The notes below the pieces were generated by a model. It was not told the DNA's origin. It ran no database searches and saw only the letters and a program-made list of their open reading frames with translations. From the NCBI GenBank assembly GCA_902779445.1, contig CACZBM010000028.1, positions 1-33,143 on the forward strand: a stretch of 33,143 nt of DNA, given 5' to 3'. The translations under genes and the position numbers were made by a program. The DNA comes from an uncultured Lachnospiraceae bacterium. GTDB taxonomy: Bacteria; Bacillota; Clostridia; Lachnospirales; Lachnospiraceae. Of the stretch, positions 8,201 to 16,895 are shown one piece after another (positions within the stretch are counted from its first letter, which is position 1; the number at the start of each line of letters is the position of its first letter).

Positions 8201-8760
8201 TTATCCTCTGTTAACGGGAAAATATCTATTATCCCGCCCCTTACAGCAAATTCACCCTCTTCCTCACACTGTACGCTCTTTCTGTACCCGATCCGGATAA
8301 GCTCTTTAGAAAGCGCTTCCGTATCTATCTCCGTCTCTTCATCAATATGAATTATGCTTTCTCTTATCCGCCCGATCCCCGGAATCTTTTCCATCAGGGC
8401 ATCAAAAGTAGTGACTACAGTGCTGCCGTCATTCTCCGTCAGGATCTTTATGCAGTTTATCCTGTCTTTTGTGAGCTTATTCCCGTTCAAGTCTGACTGA
8501 TAGAATATGAGATCCCTCGGAGGGTAATATACTGCATTCCTGTCATAGAGCCTCATATCCTGAAGAAATTCTGTCGCTTTCGTGTCATCGCTCACTATCA
8601 CCAGCTTTGTTTTCTCAGGATCTGTAACAGACATGACAAAGTGAGGGCGCTCCACATCTATGGGGCCCTCTATATCTGTTATTCCTTTACACGATATGCT
8701 CTTTTTCAGCTCCTCAAAGTTTTCTAATTCCTTTAAGGGCTCGGTAAATACTTTCGTCAA
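5236..8760 (-). CDS. mfd: transcription-repair coupling factor Mfd
   Basis: Mfd is an SF2 translocase that displaces RNA polymerase stalled at DNA lesions and recruits UvrA. Visible parts in order are: a UvrB-like N-terminal module (EEGEFAVRGGIIDIFP near 180); a CarD-like RNA polymerase interaction domain (VGDYVIHENYGLGQYKG near 515); Walker A GDVGFGKTE (near 665); DEEQRFGV (Walker B); SLTATPIPRTLHMS (motif III); QLRGRVGRSNR (motif VI); and a TRCF C-terminal domain. Length is the family norm, about 1175 aa. No ATG or GTG is available. A TTG at 8760 starts a product beginning TKVFTEPLKEL, which fits the N-terminus I expect for the family; a TTG at 8772 is the alternative. Neither has a strong ribosome site. 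An expanded repeat cluster begins 28 bp upstream of 8760. Confidence 0.95.
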   Translation of the reverse strand: MTKVFTEPLKELENFEELKKSISCKGITDIEGPIDVERPHFVMSVTDPEKTKLVIVSDDTKATEFLQDMRLYDRNAVYYPPRDLIFYQSDLNGNKLTKDRINCIKILTENDGSTVVTTFDALMEKIPGIGRIRESIIHIDEETEIDTEALSKELIRIGYRKSVQCEEEGEFAVRGGIIDIFPLTEDNPVRIELWGDVIDSIRAFDAATQRSIEKLEEVNIFPASETIMTEEEKTAGLSALKKDFEKRHKYLRDHMLTEEAFRLKETVEEFAEALEETGEAGNLSSFAGYFYKNMASFLDFFDPERTVIFLNEPAHLFEKGDAVEKEFSDSMLMRLEKGYTLSGAADFLYGVNETFEHICEFPTASLGTILLKQDRYVPSSVFSLNIRSVNAYNGSFASLIKDLKRYRQEHFRVVILSGSRTRAERLAKNIEEESGIPAFFSEDRNRVLSNSEIMTMQGSLRQGFEFPDIRFAVISETDIFGGEKKRKKKRKFSYEGEHIASFTDLNVGDYVIHENYGLGQYKGIEHIEIDGKTRDYVKVSYRDDSSVYVIASNLDVLQKYASKDTDKKPKLNKLGSNEWAKTKAKVNTAVEGVARRLIELYSKRQNSKGFCFGRDTVWQREFEEMFPFEETDDQNMAIEAVKHDMESEKIMDRLICGDVGFGKTEVAIRAAFKAVQENKQVALLVPTTILAEQHYNTFSERMKDFPVKTEMLCRFRTKAEQKATIENLKKGMVDIVIGTHRLLSKDVKFKDLGLLIIDEEQRFGVTHKEKIKEMRKNVDVLSLTATPIPRTLHMSLVGIRDMSVLTEAPRDRMPIQTFVMEYSDEMVREAVNREISRHGQVYFVYNRVNDIADTAARIRKLCPDATVEYAHGQMREQELEDIMSDFIRGDIDVLVSTTIIETGIDIPNVNTMIISDADKMGLSQLYQLRGRVGRSNRTAYAFLMYKRDRLLKETAEKRLAAIREFTDLGSGFRIAMKDLEIRGAGNVLGSEQSGHMELVGYDLYCRMLDTAVKHEKGEEAGEEFNTTIDIDQDAYIPNSYVKNESIKLDLYKRIAFIETEPEAEDMEAELHDRFGTVPKSVENLINTALIRHKAHDVFIENLSAKENTIIFTIYPKARLNPAGIEPLLNRFDGALTFRAAGNPEFTYRFGREEKHDFIRVSNEVLDNMRELLLD

Positions 8761-8787
8761 AAAAACCCCCAATATTCCATCAGGTTA

Positions 8788-8983
8788 GTGTCATTCCAAG
8801 TATATTGGTGTCATTCCTAGTATATTGGTGTCATCCTGAGCGTCAGCGAAGGATCTCGACAATCTTAAATTAGATTCTTCGCTTCGTTCAGGATGACACA
8901 GGCTTCGTTCAGAATGACACAGGCTTCGCTCAGAATGACACAGGCTTCGCTCAGGATGACACAGACTTCGTTCAGGATGACAT
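8788..8983 (+). repeat. palindromic repeat family, locus B (expanded)
   Basis: Two tandem 20-bp units (8788-8807, 8808-8827), each starting GTGTCATTCC and ending AGTATATTG, lead into the left arm (8828-8856). A short spacer follows, then the right arm (8872-8899). After that come four 21-bp units (8900-8920, 8921-8941, 8942-8962, 8963-8983) of the form AGGCTTCGNTCAGRATGACAC. The cluster lies between the DUF402 gene and mfd. Confidence 0.85.
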
Positions 8984-8992
8984 CGAATACTA

Positions 8993-9017
8993 CACCCGGG
9001 TGATATTCACCCGGGTG
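8993..9017. terminator. strong hairpin, likely terminator at the end of the atp operon
   Basis: A perfect 11-bp stem (CACCCGGGTGA, 8993-9003, with TCACCCGGGTG, 9007-9017) encloses a TAT loop. It lies 14 bp downstream of the DUF402 stop on the minus strand. The following bases are not a clean T run in that direction, so termination efficiency is uncertain. Confidence 0.55.
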
Positions 9018-9030
9018 GTCATTCTTTTCT

Positions 9031-9510
9031 TCAGATCCTCATTGTGATCTCTCTGGTCAGACTTTCAAAATGTCCGTCGTAAATAATGTTTAGAAGCTTT
9101 GATAACGATCGGAGTGCCCTTCTGACATCCATTCCTGTCAGTGACTCTGATTCCAGAGCCTGTTCAAATTCGTCCAGATCCACGACTTTAACGAACCCGT
9201 CCGGCATTACTATCACATCTGCCAGAAGATCCCGGAATATGTAGGAATTCTCTTCCTCATTATACTGATAGTCGATTATATCACAATACCAGTACACCAG
9301 CGTGTTGTCCGAACGCAGGAACCTGCTGACTTTATAGCCTTCCTGCAGAAAATAGCATGAATACCCGTGATCAAATTCATTCTTCTGATGCAGTGTCTTC
9401 CATGAAGTGACAATGATACGTTCATTAATGTAAATAATCTCATCATCCTTCAGGAGAATGCACTCATCGGGTATTATACGTTTCCTGTAAAGTGAAGGGT
9501 TCTCCATCAT
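9031..9510 (-). CDS. DUF402 family protein (YgaC-like, probable nucleotide phosphatase fold)
   Basis: The protein is 159 aa. The segment YWYCDIIDYQY (about 87-97), then RDLLADVIVMPDGFV and VVDLDEFEQALE (about 105-135), is the DUF402 signature with its conserved aromatic, Asp and Glu residues. Characterised members in Gram-positives are nucleoside di/triphosphatases needing divalent metal; applying that activity here is inference. The start is 2 bp after the atpC stop, so it is almost certainly cotranscribed with the ATP synthase genes and is the last gene before a strong hairpin. An ATG at 9507 is a possible alternative start. Confidence 0.75.
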   Translation of the reverse strand: MMENPSLYRKRIIPDECILLKDDEIIYINERIIVTSWKTLHQKNEFDHGYSCYFLQEGYKVSRFLRSDNTLVYWYCDIIDYQYNEEENSYIFRDLLADVIVMPDGFVKVVDLDEFEQALESESLTGMDVRRALRSLSKLLNIIYDGHFESLTREITMRI

Positions 9511-9512
9511 AT

Positions 9513-9920
9513 TCAGTCTCTATTTGCCGATCCAATCCTGACAAGGGCGCGGTAGAGCTTTGCCTGTGCCCTGACTCTCGCCTCTGCATCCAGTTTCTCA
9601 TCAAGGAGGGCTTTCTCTGCCCGTTCTTTTGCGGAGTGCGCTCTGTCCAGATCTATTTCATCACTCCACTCCCAGGTAGTGGGAAGTACGCGGCATATGC
9701 CGTTCATAACTGACAGCATTCCTCCGATACAGGCAGCCGAACGTTCGGTTCCGTCCTCCATTACCACATGAGCTGTTCCCATTCCTATTGCAGTGCAATA
9801 ATTCATATGACGGGCAAGGATCTCAACGTCTCCGTCGATGGTTCTTAAGAGAAGCTTCTGTACGTTTCCGGAAAACTCCGGACCGTCCATTGAAACTATG
9901 TCAAGCTGATATGATGACAT
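9513..9920 (-). CDS. atpC: ATP synthase F1 epsilon subunit
   Basis: The 135-aa protein has an N-terminal beta-sandwich (LDIVSMDGPEFSG, then LLLRTIDGDVEILARHMNYCTAIGMG) and a C-terminal helical hairpin (EIDLDRAHSAKERAEKAL, then an Ala/Arg-rich helix). This is the rotor-stalk subunit that couples F1 to the c ring and can inhibit ATP hydrolysis. GGAGG lies just upstream of the ATG. It is unusual in being separated from atpD by 88 bp filled with a palindromic repeat, whereas other atp genes are closely packed. The order atpD-atpC is standard. Confidence 0.93.
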   Translation of the reverse strand: MSSYQLDIVSMDGPEFSGNVQKLLLRTIDGDVEILARHMNYCTAIGMGTAHVVMEDGTERSAACIGGMLSVMNGICRVLPTTWEWSDEIDLDRAHSAKERAEKALLDEKLDAEARVRAQAKLYRALVRIGSANRD

Positions 9921-9937
9921 GTAATATCCTCCGATTT

Positions 9938-9998
9938 GTCATTCTGAAGGCATAGCCCGAAGAATCTCTATTAGATCCTTCGCTTCGCTCAGGATGAC
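9938..9998 (+). repeat. palindromic repeat family, locus C (inside the atp operon)
   Basis: The left arm (9938-9967) carries ATTCT...AGAAT with an inner GGC/GCC pairing, and the right arm (9973-9998) carries ATCCT...AGGAT. The arms are near-inverted copies. The element fills the gap between atpD and atpC and would form a hairpin in the polycistronic mRNA. Confidence 0.85.
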
Positions 9999-10008
9999 AC
10001 AATGTTTC

Positions 10009-11400
<1,392 letters not shown>

Positions 11401-11424
11401 TTATGAAACTCCTTATTTTCAAAA

Positions 11425-12288
11425 TCAGGGCTCTTCAGCTCCTGCAACGATCTCCGTGATCTCCTGTGTGATACCTGCCTGACGTGCACGGTTATAATAG
11501 AGATTCAGCTTTTCTATGAGTTCCTGTGCATTATCCGTAGCCGATTCCATTGCAGTACGTCTCGCTGCCAGTTCGCTGGCTACTGAAACATTGATACTGG
11601 AATAGAGCAGCCCGGCCAGATATTCAGGTACTATTTCATTAAACACGGTTTCGCTGTCCGGCTCGTAAAGGATCAGATCCCTGGGTTTTCCGGTCTCCTC
11701 AGCTTCTTCATCCCCGGCAAAATCCGAAAGGGGAAGCATGGAACTGGCTTCCGGCACCTGTGAAAGCATGGAAACGAAATTCGTATAGCACAGATAAATG
11801 TGTCCGAATTCACCCTCACTGTATGCCCTGCATATAAGCCTGCCTATCTCAAAGCAGTCATTGATGCCTACCTTAGCCACCTCTGCATATGCCTCGGTAT
11901 AGATCGGCACATTGTGATGCTTGAAGTACTCTACCGATTTCTTACCCATCGGGAGAACAGATATATCCCTGCCTTTTATCTCGCTTTCCATGAACTTGAA
12001 AAGGTTCGAATTGTATCCGCCCGCCATGCCACGGTCTCCGGCTATAACTATGTACAGCCATTTGTCATTGTTACCGGGCTTTGTATAAGGCGAAACGAAA
12101 TCCAGGTTTCCGCGGGCTATATCCGTAAGCGTATCCTTAAGCGTCTTCAGATACGGCTTGCTGGCATCTGCCTTTTCCTTGGCTTTCCTGAGCTTTGAGG
12201 CCGCCACCAGCTGCATGGCCTTTGTGGTCTGCATGGTGGTTTCCACACTCTTTATCCGGAGCTTCACAGCTTTCATATTTGCAGCCAT
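11425..12288 (-). CDS. atpG: ATP synthase F1 gamma subunit
   Basis: This is the central stalk subunit, 287 aa. The N-terminal coiled helix (MKAVKLRIKSVETTMQTTKAMQLVAASKL) and the C-terminal helix (ELAARRTAMESATDNAQELIEKLNLYYNRARQ followed by ITQEITEIVAGA) are the two strands of the rotating shaft, with a Rossmann-like middle (LYIVIAGDRGMAGGYN). AAAGGAGG lies upstream of the ATG. It is 14 bp from atpA and 24 bp from atpD, as in a normal operon. Confidence 0.96.
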   Translation of the reverse strand: MAANMKAVKLRIKSVETTMQTTKAMQLVAASKLRKAKEKADASKPYLKTLKDTLTDIARGNLDFVSPYTKPGNNDKWLYIVIAGDRGMAGGYNSNLFKFMESEIKGRDISVLPMGKKSVEYFKHHNVPIYTEAYAEVAKVGINDCFEIGRLICRAYSEGEFGHIYLCYTNFVSMLSQVPEASSMLPLSDFAGDEEAEETGKPRDLILYEPDSETVFNEIVPEYLAGLLYSSINVSVASELAARRTAMESATDNAQELIEKLNLYYNRARQAGITQEITEIVAGAEEP

Positions 12289-12302
12289 GTAGTTCCTCCT
12301 TT

Positions 12303-13826
12303 TTAAGCCTTATTCTTTATAAAGTCAGAAGTATAAGCGTTCAGCGCAGATTTCAGTTTCTCTTCTGTATCGCTTTCCAGCTTACCTGTCTCACGGATAG
12401 CGCTCATAGCTGCCTTTCCGTCTGCATCATTGTCAAGGTAAGCATTTAATCCGGCTTCGTATTCCTTGATATCGGCTACCTCCACATCCTTAAGGATGTT
12501 ATTGATAACTGCATAAAGTATAGCCACCTGCTTCTCAACGCTTACCGGCTGGCTCTTATCCTGCTTCAGGACTTCCACTATACGTTCACCCTGTGCCAGA
12601 CGGGACTTTGTATCCTCATCCAGATCGGAACCGAACTGGGCAAAGCTCTGAAGCTCCCTGTACTGTGAGTAAACCAGCTTCAGTGTGCCGGCAACCTTCT
12701 TCATGGCCTTGATCTGAGCATTTCCTCCAACTCGGGATACGGAAATACCGGGGTTGACCGCAGGCATTATTCCTGAATGGAAAAGCTCGGTCTCCAGGAA
12801 TATCTGTCCATCCGTGATGGAGATAACATTCGTAGGAATGTATGCGGAAACGTCACCTGCCTGAGTCTCGATGATAGGAAGTGCTGTAAGGGATCCGCCG
12901 CCCTTTTCATTTGAAAGCTTGGCTGCACGCTCCAAAAGTCTTGAATGGAGATAGAAAACGTCTCCGGGGTAAGCTTCTCTGCCCGGCGGTCTCCTTATCA
13001 GGAGTGAAAGTGCTCTGTAAGCAACCGCATGCTTTGAAAGATCATCATAGATGATAAGCACATGCTTGCCCTTATTCATAAAGTATTCACCCATAGCACA
13101 TCCCGAATAAGGTGCGATATACTGCAGCGGACTGGGCTCAGATGCTGTAGCTGCCACTACTATGGTGTAGTCCATAGCACCGCCTGCTTTCAGATCTGCT
13201 ACAAGTGATGTGACTGTTGACCTCTTCTGACCTATAGCCACGTAGATACATATTACGTCCTGTCCCTTCTGGTTAAGGATAGTATCAATGGCAATAGATG
13301 TTTTTCCTGTCTGACGGTCACCGATGATAAGCTCTCTCTGTCCTCTTCCGATGGGGATCATGGAGTCGATAGCCTTGATACCTGTCTGAAGAGGCTCTTT
13401 AACAGGCTGTCTGTCGATGATTCCCGGAGCGGGTGACTCAACAGGACGATATTCACTTGACTCTATCGGCCCTGCACCATCTATGGGCTGTCCGATAGCA
13501 TTTACTGTACGGCCGATCATAGCTTCACCCACAGGTACGGATACGACCCTTCCCGTGCGCTTAACTGTCTGGCCCTCGCTGATACCGGTGTCTTCACCGA
13601 ATAATACAGCGGATACTACTGTTTCCTCGAGATTCTGCGCCATACCAAACGTGCCGTTCTCGAACTCCAGAAGCTCTCCGGACATACAGTTCAGAAGTCC
13701 GCTTACTCTGGCGATACCGTCACCGACTGTCAATACGGATCCGGTTTCATTCTGGATTATGGCATTTTGGTAATTTTTAATCTGGCTTCGTATAACCTCG
13801 GATATTTTTTCCGGTTTTAATTCCAT
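12303..13826 (-). CDS. atpA: ATP synthase F1 alpha subunit
   Basis: The 507-aa regulatory nucleotide-binding subunit has Walker [16 protein letters not shown] (about 169-183), the [10 protein letters not shown] segment and the alpha-specific signature [14 protein letters not shown]. The N-terminal residues ([16 protein letters not shown]) form the delta-binding helix. CGGAGG precedes the ATG. Length matches the family. It is the fifth structural gene of the operon, between atpH and atpG. Confidence 0.97.
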   Translation of the reverse strand: MELKPEKISEVIRSQIKNYQNAIIQNETGSVLTVGDGIARVSGLLNCMSGELLEFENGTFGMAQNLEETVVSAVLFGEDTGISEGQTVKRTGRVVSVPVGEAMIGRTVNAIGQPIDGAGPIESSEYRPVESPAPGIIDRQPVKEPLQTGIKAIDSMIPIGRGQRELIIGDRQTGKTSIAIDTILNQKGQDVICIYVAIGQKRSTVTSLVADLKAGGAMDYTIVVAATASEPSPLQYIAPYSGCAMGEYFMNKGKHVLIIYDDLSKHAVAYRALSLLIRRPPGREAYPGDVFYLHSRLLERAAKLSNEKGGGSLTALPIIETQAGDVSAYIPTNVISITDGQIFLETELFHSGIMPAVNPGISVSRVGGNAQIKAMKKVAGTLKLVYSQYRELQSFAQFGSDLDEDTKSRLAQGERIVEVLKQDKSQPVSVEKQVAILYAVINNILKDVEVADIKEYEAGLNAYLDNDADGKAAMSAIRETGKLESDTEEKLKSALNAYTSDFIKNKA

Positions 13827-13850
13827 TTTATCCTCCGGGTGTAAGTTGAT

Positions 13851-14390
13851 TTAAAGGACTGTTTCATCCACCCTGCGCTTCAGTTCACTCAAGCGTCCTC
13901 TGACGGTGCCGTCATACAGCTTGTCGTCTATAAGAACCTTGATGCCTCCGAGTACTGCAGGGTCCTGTTTTTCTATAAGAACTATTTTCTTGCCTGTGAT
14001 CTTTTCCAGCTTATCCTTAAGTTTGCTGCGTTCCGCATCACTTAATCCGTTAGGGCTGGTCACAAAGGCTTCTCCGATGCCGTGATCGTCATTATATCTC
14101 TTGCGGAAAGCCTTGAAACAAGCTCCAAACTCTCTTAAGATGCCTCTTTCCGCCAGGATCTTCATAAAATTCAGAAGATACTCGTGAATACTGTCTCCAA
14201 AGGATTCATCAAGAAGACTCAGACGTTCTCTCTTCGGAATGGACGGCTCTGATAAAAGACGGATATAGTCAGGGTTTTCCCTGAAAATATCTCTTACTGC
14301 CTCCATTTCCGCGAGGATCTCGTCAGAAAGGTTTTCCTGACCAGCCAGATCATATAGGCTTTTACCATATATATCGCCGGCTTTTGTCAT
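13851..14390 (-). CDS. atpH: ATP synthase F1 delta subunit
   Basis: The 179-aa peripheral stalk subunit has an all-helical N-terminal domain and the C-terminal signature ALxGIKVLIDDKLYDGTVRGRLSEL (here VLGGIKVLIDDKLYDGT), which contacts subunit b. The ATG overlaps the atpF stop by four bases (ATGA), indicating translational coupling. Sequence is divergent in the N-terminal half, as usual for this subunit. Confidence 0.92.
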   Translation of the reverse strand: MTKAGDIYGKSLYDLAGQENLSDEILAEMEAVRDIFRENPDYIRLLSEPSIPKRERLSLLDESFGDSIHEYLLNFMKILAERGILREFGACFKAFRKRYNDDHGIGEAFVTSPNGLSDAERSKLKDKLEKITGKKIVLIEKQDPAVLGGIKVLIDDKLYDGTVRGRLSELKRRVDETVL

Positions 14391-14890
14391 GATGCCTCTC
14401 CTACGCTGTTGATAAACTCGTCAATAAGTTTCCTGTGATCCTCTTCTCTTATCTCCTTCTCGACAACCTTGCCTGCTATATCCATTGCAAGTCCGCCGAT
14501 CTGATCCTTGGCCTCGTTGATGGCTTTTTTCTTTTCCTGTTCAATATCCGCTTCGGCTCTGCTCTTTATTCCATGAGCCTCTGTTTCGGCTTCCTTGATC
14601 ATGCGGTCCGCTTCAATCTCGGCGTTTTTCTTTGCGTCAGAGATGATCTGCTGTGCCTCGGCTCTTGCTGAACTCATATGGCCTTCATATTCAGCCTTTA
14701 TCTTGTCAGCATCTTCTTTGGCCTCTCTGGCATCACGGATCTCCTTGTCTGTGAGAGCCTGTCTCTTTGCCAGGATCTCATTGACCGGTTTGAAAAGGAA
14801 ACGCTTGATCAGATACATCTGGATAAACAGGTTAAGGATCTGAGCTATGAAAGTCCAGGGTATGATCGTTACTAAATCCTGTGTTCCCAT
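14387..14890 (-). CDS. atpF: ATP synthase Fo b subunit
   Basis: The protein is 167 aa. One N-terminal transmembrane helix (residues about 8-28, ending in FIQMYLIKRFLFKPV) is followed by a long, highly charged coiled coil rich in Ala, Glu and Lys (residues about 35-145), the usual b-subunit stator architecture. The Shine-Dalgarno sequence is weak. It lies 37 bp after atpE and overlaps atpH. Confidence 0.94.
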   Translation of the reverse strand: MGTQDLVTIIPWTFIAQILNLFIQMYLIKRFLFKPVNEILAKRQALTDKEIRDAREAKEDADKIKAEYEGHMSSARAEAQQIISDAKKNAEIEADRMIKEAETEAHGIKSRAEADIEQEKKKAINEAKDQIGGLAMDIAGKVVEKEIREEDHRKLIDEFINSVGEAS

Positions 14891-14927
14891 TTAATCTCAC
14901 TTTCTGTACAAGTTTCTGGCAAAATTT

Positions 14928-15233
<306 letters not shown>

Positions 15234-15242
15234 TTACACCTC

Positions 15243-15276
15243 ATCCGTCAGCTTCCCCTCAAGGGGAAGGCTGGTT
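15243..15276 (+). repeat. second palindromic intergenic repeat between atpB and atpE
   Basis: The stem CTTCCCC (15252-15258) pairs with GGGGAAG (15263-15269) across a TCAA loop, and flanking CAG/CTG extends it with one bulge. The sequence, including the preceding CTCATCCGTCAG, is unlike the other repeat family in the window. It would form a hairpin in the atp mRNA between the a and c subunit genes. Only one copy is present here. Confidence 0.6.
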
Positions 15277-15282
15277 ATGAGA

Positions 15283-16032
15283 TTAACCTTCTGATGCATT
15301 AGCGATATACATTATCGTCAACATTGAAAAGATGAATGCCTGCATGACTCCTGTAAACCAGTCAAAGTATACAGACAATATGGCCGGGATACCCACATCC
15401 AGTATCGGTATCGCTGCCAGTGTCGAATTTACGTGTATCAGGATCGCAGATGAAGCAACCGCAAGACTTGCGTAAATCAGACCATTGATGACTATTCCCG
15501 ATAGTATGTTTCCAAAATGACGGCACGCCATGCTGACCGGTGTTGCCAGCTCCGACAGGATATTGAACGGAGTCATAACGGGAATAGGTTCTGTAAATCC
15601 CTTCATATAACCCAGTACGCCGCCGGCTTTGATCTTTGCTGCAGTTATCATTATGAAAACTACGATCGCCCAGGCCGCCTCGGTGGAAAGATCCGCCGTG
15701 GGACTTCGGAGACCCGTAAGGCTTATCAGGTTCGAAATAACGCTCGTAGCAAACAGTGCCGCCACAAAAGGGATCAGTTTATCAAACTTTCTGGTGCCGG
15801 TATTGTTCCTGACGAAATTATTCGCAGTCTCTACAAGCATTTCCGCAATGGCCTGACGTTTCGATATATTTTCCACCTGCATATTGCGCGTGAGGAAAAT
15901 ACACAAAAAGGTGATGAGTGCCATTACGATCCAACTGACAACCAGCGTCTCATTGATGGTGAAATCTCCGAGCACCGGAATGCCTGTCGGAATCCGCGCA
16001 AATATTTTCGCGCCGGAAATTTCTACATTCAT
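15283..16032 (-). CDS. atpB: ATP synthase Fo a subunit
   Basis: The 249-aa membrane stator subunit forms the ion half-channels. The essential Arg faces the c ring in VSMACRHFGNILSG (about residues 165-178). Several transmembrane helices are visible, including VSWIVMALITFLCIFLT and AWAIVVFIMITAA, with the C-terminal FIFSMLTIMYIANA. Length and order fit a clostridial a subunit. It is 10 bp after the atpI-like gene and is followed by a hairpin repeat before atpE, which could affect the strong c-subunit translation. Confidence 0.94.
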   Translation of the reverse strand: MNVEISGAKIFARIPTGIPVLGDFTINETLVVSWIVMALITFLCIFLTRNMQVENISKRQAIAEMLVETANNFVRNNTGTRKFDKLIPFVAALFATSVISNLISLTGLRSPTADLSTEAAWAIVVFIMITAAKIKAGGVLGYMKGFTEPIPVMTPFNILSELATPVSMACRHFGNILSGIVINGLIYASLAVASSAILIHVNSTLAAIPILDVGIPAILSVYFDWFTGVMQAFIFSMLTIMYIANASEG

Positions 16033-16042
16033 GCCCTATTTC

Positions 16043-16468
16043 CTACCTTCCTTTCCGCTTCGGCACCGGCATCCCGTTCACCAGGCCTCTGCATTTTATT
16101 AAAACACTGGGTATAAAAAGCGGGATAAGTCCCGCAGCCCCGTTGAAAACAGGAAGTGCGAAGGCCAGAACGACCCACAGGAGCTGCATGAGCATACGGT
16201 TTCTGTAGCTCAATGCCATGACCCCCCTGGCGCGCGATTCATCCTCAATAGATGTGACCTTTTGCACCGTAACCGCCATCCAGAAGAAATTCAGGATAGC
16301 AACAACACATCCCAGAATACCGCTTATGACCACCTTTTTCCCAAAAGGGATCTGCTCCGGGAAATATCTGTTGAATACATAGAAAAGAAGCAGCATCAAA
16401 CCTGTTAAACATAGGCAGCCCACGGAAATGAACCCGGTCTCCTTTTTGACTGCTTCCTGTAATCTCAT
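16043..16468 (-). CDS. ATP synthase subunit I-like membrane protein (AtpI family)
   Basis: The 141-aa protein has four hydrophobic segments (about 13-32, 44-66, 90-110 and 113-128) and a short basic C-terminus. Its place directly before atpB and its size match the AtpI/subunit I family, which helps assemble the c ring and in some bacteria assists magnesium transport. Sequence conservation in this family is low, so the call leans on position and topology. The ATG has only a weak ribosome site. Confidence 0.75.
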   Translation of the reverse strand: MRLQEAVKKETGFISVGCLCLTGLMLLLFYVFNRYFPEQIPFGKKVVISGILGCVVAILNFFWMAVTVQKVTSIEDESRARGVMALSYRNRMLMQLLWVVLAFALPVFNGAAGLIPLFIPSVLIKCRGLVNGMPVPKRKGR

Positions 16469-16486
16469 ATTTCAGAAATGACCATC

Positions 16487-16777
16487 TCAGATATGCCTGT
16501 TAAAATATATGCCCTTACGCCGGATCTTTTCTGATCTTTTCTTTTCCTTTTTCATCACATACATGTAAAATTTGTATGCGGTCATAAAGGACGCTCCCAA
16601 TCCAAGGATAAATCCGGGAATATATACCCAGACACCGGCTATTCCCTTTGAGCACAGAATGTAGCATATCAGCAGGCACATGATAACCGGAATTATAAGA
16701 GAAAGACCGAACTGACCAATGAGCGCAAAATCATTCAGGATCTGTAGCCGTTCCCTTGCCTGCCTGTTTTCTGAAAT
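16487..16777 (-). CDS. AtpZ/ATPase_gene1-like small membrane protein with probable non-ATG start
   Basis: The first ATG in frame (16681) would give only 64 aa and cut off the first helix. Upstream, the open frame continues as ISENRQARER, then LIGQFGLSLIIPVIMCLLI, which together with GFILGLGASFMTAYKFYMYV gives the two-helix pattern of the AtpZ family (LISQ-GL-x-P and LG-GAGF). No ATG, GTG or TTG exists before the upstream stop. A good GGAGG (16786-16790) sits 8 bases before an ATT at 16777, or 5 before an ATC at 16780. I therefore place the start at ATT, giving 96 aa. AtpZ-like proteins assist ATP synthase assembly, often beside AtpI. This is the first gene of the atp operon, and a promoter lies about 45 bp upstream. 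Confidence 0.65.
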   Translation of the reverse strand: MSENRQARERLQILNDFALIGQFGLSLIIPVIMCLLICYILCSKGIAGVWVYIPGFILGLGASFMTAYKFYMYVMKKEKKRSEKIRRKGIYFNRHI

Positions 16778-16821
16778 GATCTTTACCTCCGTAAACTTTT
16801 GTTCATAATAACTAATTTATA

Positions 16822-16850
16822 ATTTTAACTTATGGGATTTTATTAGTCAA
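16822..16850 (-). promoter_or_regulatory. atp operon promoter
   Basis: On the minus strand, TTGACT (16845-16850) and TAAAAT (16822-16827) are separated by exactly 17 bases. The start point would be near 16815, giving a leader of about 40 nt before the GGAGG and ATT start of the first atp gene. Confidence 0.7.
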
Positions 16851-16856
16851 TTTGTA

Positions 16857-16885
16857 TTGTTAAATTATTTTCTTTGGTCTAAAAT
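16857..16885 (+). promoter_or_regulatory. divergent promoter of the 16896 gene
   Basis: TTGTTA (16857-16862) and TAAAAT (16880-16885) are separated by 17 bases. The expected start point, about 16892, is only four bases before the ATG at 16896. The -35 boxes of this and the atp promoter are six bases apart. Confidence 0.6.
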
Positions 16886-16895
16886 ACATACACGT

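Noticed and set aside
8772..8772. TTG at 8772 as the mfd start
   Set aside because: Possible, but the product from 8760 better fits the expected N-terminus and the upstream bases offer no better ribosome site; kept as an alternative only.
15517..16116. 199-aa plus-strand ORF opposite atpB
   Set aside because: Antisense to a conserved ATP synthase subunit; low-complexity composition and no start signals.
16857..16895. TTG at 16857 as the start of the 16896 gene
   Set aside because: These bases form a well-spaced -35/-10 pair, so translation from here would need a start inside its own promoter.
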